This document shows positions 1 through 6,368 of a DNA stretch of 8,002 bases, one piece after another. A program made the position numbers and the translations under genes. The notes below the pieces were generated by a model. The model did no database searches. It was not told the DNA's origin and saw only the letters and a program-made list of their open reading frames with translations. Every line of letters begins with the position of its first letter. The stretch's first letter is position 1. This stretch comes from Flavisolibacter sp. (GTDB lineage: Bacteria; Bacteroidota; Bacteroidia; Chitinophagales; Chitinophagaceae). The stretch lies in NCBI GenBank assembly GCA_013695175.1, contig JACDAZ010000109.1, positions 1-8,002 on the forward strand. Direction: 5' to 3'.

Positions 1-328
1 ATTGTATTTCTTTATTGCCACGAAGGCGCGAAGAATACAAGGTGCACAAAGATTTTATTCTTTGCGTTGTATTTTCTTTGCGTTCGCCGCGGTTATTTTT
101 TTGAACCACAAAGGCACAATAGACACAAAGGTTGCACAAAGTTTTTATTGAATTTCTTTATTGCCACGAAGGCGCGAAGACTAGAAGATGCACAAAGATT
201 TTATTCTTTGCGTTGTATTTTCTCTGCGTTCTCAGCGTGCTCCGCGGTTAATTTTTTTGAACCACAATAAACACAAAGGTTGCACAAAGTTTTTATTGAA
301 GTTCTTTATTGCCACGAAGGCGCGAAGA
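1..328. repeat. Tandem array of ~150-bp repeat units
   Basis: The 20-mer TTGCCACGAAGGCGCGAAGA occurs exactly at 15-34, 161-180 and 309-328, so the period is 146 then 148 bp. The segments between also match: GCACAAAGATTTTATTCTTT recurs at about 44-63 and 190-209, and AACCACAA starts at 104 and 260. There are two near-complete units and a third that diverges after 328. Small indels distinguish units: about 10 bp extra before GCGGTT at 244-249, and about 8 bp fewer after AACCACAA at 260. Each unit combines direct half-sites (CCACAAAGGCACA, CCACGAAGGCGCG) with an inverted one ending GCGGTT, so 104-249 can fold as a long imperfect hairpin. CAAAG/CTTTG at 193-197 and 206-210 is an internal stem. 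The left end is cut by the window. No gene is supported here. Confidence 0.9.
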
Positions 329-365
329 CAAGAAGCAACATTGTCCAAGAGGGGAAAGTTTTTTT

Positions 366-447
366 AACCACAATGAACGCAAAGAAATACACAAAAATTT
401 CGCAAAGACATGGTGAACTTTGAGAGAAACCTTGTGCTCCTTGTGGT
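366..447. repeat. Dispersed palindromic repeat, single copy
   Basis: The left arm AACCACAATGAACGCAAAG (366-384) is imperfectly complementary to the right arm CTTGTGCTCCTTGTGGT (431-447). The arms belong to the same family as the half-sites of the neighbouring tandem array but with a different interior. It lies about 60 bp beyond the stop codon of the minus-strand peptidase gene, so that gene's transcript could read into it and form a long weak hairpin. An effect on termination or RNA stability is possible but not shown. Nothing else with coding character is seen between 329 and 506. Confidence 0.7.
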
Positions 448-489
448 GAAAATTTCTGGCAGAGAGGAATAGATTTATTGTTTGAGAAA

Positions 490-504
490 ATTCACCATTC
501 ACCA
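490..504. repeat. Short heptamer repeat (ATTCACC x2)
   Basis: ATTCACC is repeated twice in tandem with one further base, directly at the 3' end of the peptidase gene. The same heptamer theme recurs in two other intergenic gaps of this window (2150-2183, and reverse-oriented at 3052-3065), so it is probably not just local low complexity. Confidence 0.5.
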
Positions 505-506
505 CA

Positions 507-2021
507 TCATTTCATTTTCATTACAGCCGCTACGGTTACTATTCCTTCCCATAAATAACCAATAATAACATTTTCATTTTCTGCATGTTGGTTATTATCA
601 TAGTTAACAACCGGTATTGAAATGACTTTTGTACCCAGTATTTCTTCAAAAAGATATAAAGGCAGGCTGCCGCCACCGGATGGAATTAAAACAATTGGTT
701 CTTTGGATGTAGATTGTACGGCGGACTGTATCATCTTTGAAATGGGCAGATCCATGGATGTACGTTGTGCATTATAACCATGCTTTGTCTCTATTTTTAT
801 AAGCTTGTCGTACTTCATTCTTTCTTCATCTGTTGGTTCGTTTTGCAAAACATGATAGCCTCTGTTTTCAATATGATTGATCACTTTCTGGACTTGCTTT
901 TTCCAATCATTGCCTTTAACCAAACGAAGATCAAGAACAGCTTCTGCTTTTACAGGAATTACGTTAGCAGCAAGAGAACCTACATTACCGCCAGCTATTC
1001 CATTGATGTTTAGAGAAGGAATCATTACAGATTCTCCCAAAGATTTACCCGTTATCTCTGTTTCTTTTAATCCCAATTCATTCTTTAATCGTTTTTCTAT
1101 ATCGGGCATTTTAGTAATAGCTTGTCTCTCCAGATCAGAAAGTGGAGTAACATCGTTGTAAAAATCTTTGATCAATACTTTTCCATTTTCATCTTTCATA
1201 GAAGCCAGAAGTTGTACTAAATGCAGTGCAGGATTAGGAGCCCAGTTGCCATAGTTTCCACTATGCAATGGACGCTTTGCTCCATATACTGTCAGGTGCA
1301 CATTCACATCGCCACGTACTCCGAATGAAATAGTTTTTCTTCCTGAAATATGTCTTGGTCCGTCAATAATAATCCAGGCATCTGCCTGCAACTTCTGCTT
1401 ATTCAGTTCAAAAATTTCATTAAGGTGTATAGAACCCACTTCTTCTTCACCTTCAAAAAGAAATTTAATATTGGCATATAGCATACTGCCTGTTTTCACC
1501 AAAGCCTCATAAGCATTCAGTATTGTCATTACTCCTGCTTTATCATCAGCACTTCCTCTACCAGATATTCTGTGATTTGGATTAATAGTATCACCTTTCT
1601 TATAAGGCCCCATAATTTTTCCACCATTTTCAAGAGGGGCTGAAATAATAACAGGAGTAAAAGGTTCCAGCCCTTCATGCCATTGTTTTGGATTCACAGG
1701 CTGACCATCGTAATGAGCATAAAAACCAATGGTTGTGGTGGCACCGGGCGTAATGATTTCACCATAAACTGCAGGTGTTACTCCTTTTGTTCTTCCATGC
1801 AGCAATTCAGCTTTTATACCACGCTCCTGCATCATTCGTATTATAAAATCTGCATTCCTTAAAATATTTATTGTATCTGTTGATACATTGGGAATGGCAA
1901 GAAATTTTACATACTCTTCCAGCATGCGACCCTGGTGCTGTTGAATATAAGATGTAATATTTTGAGCCTTAATCACAGAGCCAAGAGCAAGGGTAAAGAA
2001 TATGAATAGAATCTTTATCAT
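507..2021 (-). CDS. Secreted M20-family metallopeptidase (dipeptidase-like)
   Basis: A 504-residue protein predicted to hydrolyse dipeptides or short peptides with two metal ions, outside the cytoplasm. A Sec signal peptide (about 1-19, cleavage near KA-Q) precedes the catalytic domain. The M20 metal and catalytic signature is complete: His103 and Asp105 in AHYDGQPV, bridging Asp159 in GRGSADDKAG, the Glu193/Glu194 pair in EGEEEVGS, Asp220 in IDGPR, and C-terminal His479 in QHAENENV. The lid/dimerisation domain (about 230-400) carries RPLHSGNYG with His253. Length fits the carnosinase/cytosolic dipeptidase-like M20 branch, usually about 470-500 residues, plus the signal. The start is the ATG at 2021; upstream bases show no Shine-Dalgarno, normal for this phylum. 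It is divergent from the channel gene and seems monocistronic. Family assignment is firm; the actual substrate cannot be read from sequence. Confidence 0.95.
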   Translation of the reverse strand: MIKILFIFFTLALGSVIKAQNITSYIQQHQGRMLEEYVKFLAIPNVSTDTINILRNADFIIRMMQERGIKAELLHGRTKGVTPAVYGEIITPGATTTIGFYAHYDGQPVNPKQWHEGLEPFTPVIISAPLENGGKIMGPYKKGDTINPNHRISGRGSADDKAGVMTILNAYEALVKTGSMLYANIKFLFEGEEEVGSIHLNEIFELNKQKLQADAWIIIDGPRHISGRKTISFGVRGDVNVHLTVYGAKRPLHSGNYGNWAPNPALHLVQLLASMKDENGKVLIKDFYNDVTPLSDLERQAITKMPDIEKRLKNELGLKETEITGKSLGESVMIPSLNINGIAGGNVGSLAANVIPVKAEAVLDLRLVKGNDWKKQVQKVINHIENRGYHVLQNEPTDEERMKYDKLIKIETKHGYNAQRTSMDLPISKMIQSAVQSTSKEPIVLIPSGGGSLPLYLFEEILGTKVISIPVVNYDNNQHAENENVIIGYLWEGIVTVAAVMKMK

Positions 2022-2149
2022 TTAATAAATTATAAGATGCTAATTTAAGGACATCCTCTCTGCAAATGATATTAGTAGGATAAATCAATTTAAAAATACT
2101 TGTAGAAAAAAAGTTAGATTTCGTAAAGATGGATTAGACTTAAGAATCT

Positions 2150-2183
2150 ATTCTCCATTGACATTGACCATTCACGATTCACC
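2150..2183. repeat. Degenerate heptamer tandem repeat
   Basis: Units read ATTCTCC, ATTGAC (one base short), ATTGACC, ATTCACG, ATTCACC: about five degenerate heptamers with consensus ATT(C/G)ACC. The tract lies in the divergent gap between the peptidase and channel genes and supplies the TTG of the candidate channel promoter. Confidence 0.6.
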
Positions 2184-2194
2184 AAATAGCTTTT
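2164..2194 (+). promoter_or_regulatory. Candidate Bacteroidota-type promoter for the channel gene
   Basis: TTG at 2164-2166 is followed after 20 bp by TAGCTTTT at 2187-2194. This resembles the phylum's sigma-factor consensus TTG-N(17-23)-TAnnTTTG, with the last G replaced by T. Transcription would start near 2200, leaving a leader of about 25 nt before the ATG at 2225. On the other strand, a weaker candidate for the peptidase gene is TATCATTTG (complement of 2063-2071), with a poorly spaced TTG at 2086-2088. These are pattern matches only. Confidence 0.35.
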
Positions 2195-2224
2195 TCTGAA
2201 TGTTTTTGCTAATTTTCTTCTTTT

Positions 2225-3040
2225 ATGGATAATACAATAAGCTGGAAGGAAAGATGGCATGAAGTGATATTTGGTACAGAAACCAGGGCCGGAAGACAAT
2301 TTGATGTTATATTGTTATGGCTTATACTGTTATCAGTATTTGTAGTAGTTCTGGAAAGTATTCCATCTTTAAATAATGAATTTGCCAATACTTTTTTTTA
2401 TATAGAATTCTTTTTTACCGGGCTGTTTACTATTGAATACATTACCAGGATCATTATATCACCCAAACCCAGAAAATATATTTTTAGCATATGGGGCTGG
2501 ATTGATTTTCTTTCTATCCTGCCATTTTACCTGCTGGTTCTTTGGCCTACCTCTCATTATTTTATTATCCTTCGTTTATTCAGGCTATTGAGAATATTTC
2601 GTATCCTTAAGCTTTTAAGATTTGTTACAGAAGCACAACATCTTTCTGCTGCATTAAAAGCCAGCCTTCATAAAATAACTGTTTTTATCGTTGCTGTACT
2701 GGCACTGGTGTTTTTGATGGGAACCGTGATGTATGTTGTTGAAGGACCGGAAAATAAATTTACCAGCATACCTGAAAGCATTTACTGGACCATTGTAACC
2801 TTAACTACAGTAGGTTATGGTGATATTACTCCTAATACTTTCATTGGTAAGTTTATTGCCTGTATCATTATGTTATGCGGCTATGCCATCATTGCTGTTC
2901 CTACAGGTATAGTGAGTGTTGAAATTGCAAAGCAGGCAGAAAGAACAAAACCCGTTTGTCTTGTTTGCAAGCATCACAATCCACCAGAAGCAAAGTTTTG
3001 TATTAATTGCGGAAGGGAGATGGGGAGTGGGGAAATGTGA
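2225..3040 (+). CDS. Voltage-gated K+ channel-like protein with C-terminal zinc ribbon
   Basis: A 271-residue six-helix inner-membrane channel. S1 is at about 27-44, S2 about 57-78 with Glu61, Glu71 and Arg75, and S3 about 90-106 with Asp94. S4 (117-132) has basic residues at exactly every third position: Arg117, Arg120, Arg123, Arg126, Lys129, Arg132. S5 is at about 150-172. The pore helix leads into the potassium selectivity filter TTVGYGD (194-200). S6 (about 206-232) contains the AVPTG kink at 224-228. All elements of a Kv-type subunit are present, so K+ selectivity and voltage sensing are well supported; four subunits would form the pore. After S6 comes CLVC (245-248) and CINC (259-262), a zinc-ribbon-like knuckle pair in place of a nucleotide-binding or RCK domain. 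The start is the ATG at 2225, without Shine-Dalgarno. It is convergent with the downstream isomerase-like gene. Confidence 0.93.
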   Translation: MDNTISWKERWHEVIFGTETRAGRQFDVILLWLILLSVFVVVLESIPSLNNEFANTFFYIEFFFTGLFTIEYITRIIISPKPRKYIFSIWGWIDFLSILPFYLLVLWPTSHYFIILRLFRLLRIFRILKLLRFVTEAQHLSAALKASLHKITVFIVAVLALVFLMGTVMYVVEGPENKFTSIPESIYWTIVTLTTVGYGDITPNTFIGKFIACIIMLCGYAIIAVPTGIVSVEIAKQAERTKPVCLVCKHHNPPEAKFCINCGREMGSGEM

Positions 3041-3051
3041 TTGGCCTAATT

Positions 3052-3065
3052 GTGAAAGGTGAATG
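3052..3065. repeat. Short heptamer repeat, reverse orientation
   Basis: Two units GTGAAAG and GTGAATG, the reverse complement of the CATTCAC theme seen at 490-504 and 2150-2183. It begins 12 bp after the channel stop codon. It is short, so chance is possible. Confidence 0.35.
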
Positions 3066-3120
3066 ATTTATAACGAGATCAGACATTCTTTTTCCGCATT
3101 TGCTTCTTTATGATTTTTTT

Positions 3121-3198
3121 TACCACATAGTGCACAAGGTTTACAAGTTCCCTATTACTTTGTGGCCTTTTTGATTTGCTTTGTGTTCTCTGAGGGTA
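3121..3198. repeat. Dispersed palindromic repeat copy, convergent gap
   Basis: It begins TACCACATAGTGCACAAGG and ends in CTTTGTGTTCTCTGAGGGTA, giving imperfectly complementary ends (TACC/GGGTA, GCACAAGG-type against CTTTGTGTTC). It belongs to the same family as the elements at 1-328 and 366-447. With its neighbour it fills most of the 316-bp gap between the converging channel and isomerase-like genes, where a structured element could end transcription from both sides. That function is inferred from position only. Confidence 0.7.
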
Positions 3199-3242
3199 AA
3201 AATTCTTTTCATCTTAACATCTTTTCTTTTTAGCAAAAATAT

Positions 3243-3323
3243 TACCACTAGGCGCACAAGGTTTGGACAAGGTACACAAGGGTTTTGTGTTCTTTGTTCT
3301 TTATTTTGTGTTCATTGTGGTTA
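3243..3323. repeat. Dispersed palindromic repeat copy with hairpin core
   Basis: The left arm starts TACCACTAGGCGCACAAGG (3243-3261) and the right arm ends TTTTGTGTTCATTGTGGTTA (3304-3323). The arms are imperfect inverted copies about 35 bp long. The centre has a perfect 6-bp stem ACACAA/TTGTGT (3274-3279 and 3285-3290) with a 5-nt loop, followed by U-rich sequence on the plus strand. It ends about 35 bp from the isomerase-like gene's stop codon. A bidirectional-terminator role is plausible but the hairpin is AT-rich and imperfect. Confidence 0.7.
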
Positions 3324-3356
3324 AAAAATGGCTTTGAAAACCTGAGCCATAATTTA

Positions 3357-4292
3357 TTAGGATTTTAAAGGGACAAAACCGTCACACTCGCGGTAAGCAT
3401 TGATCAGAGCTTGTTCTCCCTCTTTACCAGGTTTTGCATTGCCATGTTCCATACCCAAAATGCCTTTATATCCTTTGCTGTGAATATGCCTGAAAATATT
3501 TTTGTAATGCATCTCCCCAGTGGTAGGTTCCTTGCGACCTGGGTTATCACCAATTTGCAGGTAAGCAATTTCATCCCAGGTTCTATTCATATTATTAATG
3601 ATGTCTCCTTCATTGCGCTGCATATGGTACATATCAAATAATATTTTACAAGAAGGGCTATTCACTGCTTTACAAATCATGAATGTTTGTGAAGAATGGC
3701 GTAGGTATAAATCAGGTGTATCACTCAAAGGTTCCAACACCATAATTAATCCATGTGGTTCAAAAATAGCAGCACCTTTTCGTAAAGCATCTATAATATT
3801 AGCGGTTTGTAAATCCATTGGCAGGTTACGATCAAAAAAACCAGGAACCACTGTCATCCATTTGGCATTGCAACGCTTGGCAACAGTTACAGCTTCCCTG
3901 CAGGTTTTTATAAAAACATCTTTAAACTCCTGCTTACCGGTAGCCAATGAAGTTTTCCAGTTTTCCCCGCCATCAATAACAAATACACCCATATCCATCC
4001 CTAAAGAAGCAAGGGCTTTCCCAATTTTTTCCTGTTGCCCTGCCGGCCGTTTCATCATGCCATTATCTTCAATAGAGCGGAAGCCCATAGAATGACCAAA
4101 TTTTATCTGCTCGATAAAATCATCCCCACCACTGTTTTTAAACATGCCGTCATGAAAAGCATAATTCAGTTTAAATGGATTATTATTGGCAGATGCCTCC
4201 TTAGTTTGGTCTTGCGAGGCTAATAAGGATGAAGTAACCAGGGAAGCGGCCCCGGCAGCAAACCCTTGTTTTAAAAAATTTCTACGTAGCAT
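3357..4292 (-). CDS. Tat-exported hydroxypyruvate isomerase-like TIM-barrel protein
   Basis: A 311-residue protein of the AP-endonuclease-2/xylose-isomerase-like TIM-barrel superfamily. It opens with a twin-arginine signal, LRRNFLKQG, a hydrophobic alanine-rich stretch and an Ala-Ser-Gln region near 25-27, so it should cross the inner membrane already folded. The barrel spans about 40-305. Likely metal ligands are Glu187 (LEPL), Asp220 (FDMYHMQ), Gln246 and Glu282 (GMEHG). The stretch QIGDNPGRKEPTTGEMHY (246-263) is the hallmark motif of the hydroxypyruvate isomerase (Hyi) branch. Known Hyi is cytoplasmic, so export argues for another substrate, perhaps a keto-sugar; that is inference. The start is the ATG at 4292, fixed by the Tat motif at residues 3-8. 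It is divergent from the ApbE gene with only 45 bp between. Family is firm, substrate unknown. Confidence 0.9.
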   Translation of the reverse strand: MLRRNFLKQGFAAGAASLVTSSLLASQDQTKEASANNNPFKLNYAFHDGMFKNSGGDDFIEQIKFGHSMGFRSIEDNGMMKRPAGQQEKIGKALASLGMDMGVFVIDGGENWKTSLATGKQEFKDVFIKTCREAVTVAKRCNAKWMTVVPGFFDRNLPMDLQTANIIDALRKGAAIFEPHGLIMVLEPLSDTPDLYLRHSSQTFMICKAVNSPSCKILFDMYHMQRNEGDIINNMNRTWDEIAYLQIGDNPGRKEPTTGEMHYKNIFRHIHSKGYKGILGMEHGNAKPGKEGEQALINAYRECDGFVPLKS

Positions 4293-4337
4293 ATTTAAAT
4301 CGTTATGGACTAAATTTACCAGTCTTTATCAATACCG

Positions 4338-5348
4338 TTGTCATTGCGTATCTTTTTTTTATTTTTTTTCCTCCTGTTAATTAAATTTTTATCCTCTCAG
4401 GAGAAGCGGTACACATTTACGCAGCAAAAAATGGGCTCTCCATTTCATTTGATTATTTATTGCAACGATACACTTGAGGCTAGCCGGGCGGCAACTGGTT
4501 CTTTCCTTTTGGTAGATTCTTTGAACTATATATTTAGCGATTATATTCCTGAAAGTGAACTTAATCGCTTATGTGCTACCGCAGGCCAGGATTCATTTGT
4601 TAGCGTATCAAATCACTTGTTTGAAATTTTTTTATTGGCTGATGAAGCCTGGAGAGTATCTAAAGGAAGATTTGACATCTCTGTTGGACCTTTAAGTAAA
4701 GTGTGGAGGAATGCCAGAAGAGAAAAAATATTTCCTCATCCAGATAATTTATATAAAGCAATACAAAAAGTGGGTTGGAATCAGGTAATCATTGATGAGG
4801 AAAACCAGCGCATAAAACTTTTGAAAAAGAACATGCAACTTGACCTGGGAGGTATTGCGGCAGGATATATAGCACAAAAAGTGGCTGATTTTCTTAAAAC
4901 GAAAAATATTACATCAGCCCTGGTTGATGCAAGTGGCGATATAATTTGCACCAACCCACCCCCTGGTAAAAAAGGATGGACACTAGGCATCAATCAACCA
5001 GGTGAGACAAACAGGCTTTTGGAAAAAAATCTTGAGGTAAATAATTGCTCAGTGTCTACTTCTGGTGATGTATATCAATATATGGAGCATAAAGGCAAAA
5101 GATATTCTCACATCATAGACCCTAAAACCGGTTATGGCAGCAGCTTTCAAAGAAATGTAACGATTATAGCAAATGACGGCACTACGGCAGATTGGTTAGC
5201 TACAACCTTCAGCCTGCTTCCATTGAATAAACTAAGGCGCATATCAAAAAAAATGAAAGCAGAGTACCTGATCACCCAACGAAAAAAAAACAAGATCAGG
5301 GAATACAGTTCCCAAGGGTTTAAAAACTATTGGCAAAAAACAAATTGA
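4338..5348 (+). CDS. apbE: ApbE-type FAD:protein FMN transferase
   Basis: A 336-residue exported enzyme that transfers FMN from FAD onto a Thr or Ser of extracytoplasmic flavoproteins, using Mg2+. A hydrophobic signal (about 5-20) is encoded partly by a T8-A-T8 tract. ApbE landmarks follow in order: MGSPF (32-36), FSDYIPESELNRL (66-78), FDISVGPLSKVW (112-123), LDLGGIAAGYIA (168-179), ALVDASGDI (194-202), STSGDVYQY (240-248), SHIIDPKTG (257-265) and DGTTADWLATT (280-290), with Asp285 and Thr289 at the expected Mg2+ positions. No lipobox cysteine is seen. There is no in-frame ATG between the stop at 4311-4313 and the signal peptide, so translation probably starts at TTG 4338 or TTG 4344. It is the first gene of a likely operon with the next two (gaps 36 and 27 bp). 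No DGxTSAT-type flavin-acceptor motif is visible in neighbouring proteins. Confidence 0.93.
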   Translation: MSLRIFFLFFFLLLIKFLSSQEKRYTFTQQKMGSPFHLIIYCNDTLEASRAATGSFLLVDSLNYIFSDYIPESELNRLCATAGQDSFVSVSNHLFEIFLLADEAWRVSKGRFDISVGPLSKVWRNARREKIFPHPDNLYKAIQKVGWNQVIIDEENQRIKLLKKNMQLDLGGIAAGYIAQKVADFLKTKNITSALVDASGDIICTNPPPGKKGWTLGINQPGETNRLLEKNLEVNNCSVSTSGDVYQYMEHKGKRYSHIIDPKTGYGSSFQRNVTIIANDGTTADWLATTFSLLPLNKLRRISKKMKAEYLITQRKKNKIREYSSQGFKNYWQKTN

Positions 5349-5384
5349 CAATCCTTAATTTTAAAATCCAATAAACGCTGTCAT

Positions 5385-6341
5385 GTGAACTATTGCTTTT
5401 TGGCTCTAACATTGTTGCTCACGATTTTCACAAACGCTCAAACCGAAGACACCTCGTTTAAAGCTTATACCCAAGCCATTCCCTCTTCGAATATTCAATT
5501 TAAAATGGTGGCCATTCCTGCAGGAACATTTTTAATGGGTTCGCCTGGTGCAGACAAGAGTGCTGAAAAAGATGAAATACCCCAAAGCATTATTTCTATT
5601 TCGGCTTTTTGGATGGGGGCTTACGAGGTAACCCACGACGAATTTAATTTATTTTTTCAGGATCAAAACTTTGCTGAAAATTCAAAAGTAGATGCAGTAA
5701 CAAGACCATCGCCACAATATATTGACCTGTCATGGGGAATGGGTACAGAAGGCGGTTATCCCGCTAATAGCATGCAACAATTCACAGCTTTAATGTATTG
5801 TCATTGGCTGTATAAAAAAACAGGTATTTTCTTCCGTTTACCCACAGAAGCAGAATGGGAATATGCCTGCCGTGCAGGAACAACCACTACTTATTATTTC
5901 GGTGATAACGCCAAAGATTTGCGTGGGTATGCATGGTATAAGAACAACAGCAAAGGCGTTTATCATAAAGTTGGTTTATTAAAACCAAATCAATGGGGTT
6001 TGTATGATATGTTAGGCAATGTAGCGGAATGGACACTGGACCAATATGATGAGTCCTACTTTTCTAAGTTAACTGCAGGTGTAGCAGATCCGGTTTTAAC
6101 CCCTACTGCTACTCATCCAAAAACAGTAAGGGGCGGATCATTTGAAGATGAAGCAAAAGAGCTAAGAGTTGCCAACAGGAGATCGTGGGAACCTTTTTGG
6201 AATCAGCGTGATCCGCAGATACCAAAAAGCCGTTGGTGGCTGACAGATGCATCTTTTGTTGGCTTTCGTGTTGTAAGACCTTTGAAACAGCCTGGTGCAG
6301 GTGACGCAGAAGCATTTTTTAAGTTACATTTACGACAATAA
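5385..6341 (+). CDS. Secreted SUMF1/FGE-fold protein lacking FGE catalytic cysteines
   Basis: A 318-residue protein with a Sec signal (about 1-18, cleavage near NA-Q) and one SUMF1/formylglycine-generating-enzyme sulfatase-modifying fold (about 40-299). Family landmarks: MVAIPAGTFLMGS (41-53), YEVTHDEF (80-87), FRLPTEAEWEYACRAGT (150-166), WGLYDMLGNVAEW (204-216), VRGGSF (248-253) and GFRVVRP (293-299). True aerobic FGE uses two cysteines located after the GGS motif; aligning by eye puts Ala257 and Val262 there. The only cysteines are Cys4, Cys139 and Cys162. It is therefore unlikely to make formylglycine, and no sulfatase gene is present. Its actual role is unknown. The start is GTG 5385: no ATG occurs in frame after the upstream stop, and this start gives a clean signal peptide. 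It is the middle gene of the apbE operon. Confidence 0.88.
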   Translation: MNYCFLALTLLLTIFTNAQTEDTSFKAYTQAIPSSNIQFKMVAIPAGTFLMGSPGADKSAEKDEIPQSIISISAFWMGAYEVTHDEFNLFFQDQNFAENSKVDAVTRPSPQYIDLSWGMGTEGGYPANSMQQFTALMYCHWLYKKTGIFFRLPTEAEWEYACRAGTTTTYYFGDNAKDLRGYAWYKNNSKGVYHKVGLLKPNQWGLYDMLGNVAEWTLDQYDESYFSKLTAGVADPVLTPTATHPKTVRGGSFEDEAKELRVANRRSWEPFWNQRDPQIPKSRWWLTDASFVGFRVVRPLKQPGAGDAEAFFKLHLRQ

Positions 6342-6368
6342 ATTCTTCATCAATTAAATTTCCTAAAT

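Noticed and set aside
67..270. Open frame of 67 codons within the left repeat array
   Set aside because: It is composed of repeat sequence; the peptide echoes the repeat (FFEPQ twice) and shows no family features.
1..328. Possible CRISPR array
   Set aside because: The repeat period is about 147 bp, the segments between the 20-mers are themselves repeated rather than unique, and no cas gene is present.
293..505. Minus-strand open frame of 70 codons left of the peptidase gene
   Set aside because: It runs through the dispersed repeats, and its C-terminus (SRLRGNKE) is a translation of the repeat 20-mer.
3598..4095. Long plus-strand open frame (165 codons) opposite the isomerase-like gene
   Set aside because: It is antisense to a gene with a clear Tat signal and family motifs; the shadow frame has no recognisable domain.
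5385..6341. Annotation as sulfatase-modifying formylglycine-generating enzyme
   Set aside because: The paired catalytic cysteines are missing and no sulfatase lies nearby, so only the fold is claimed.
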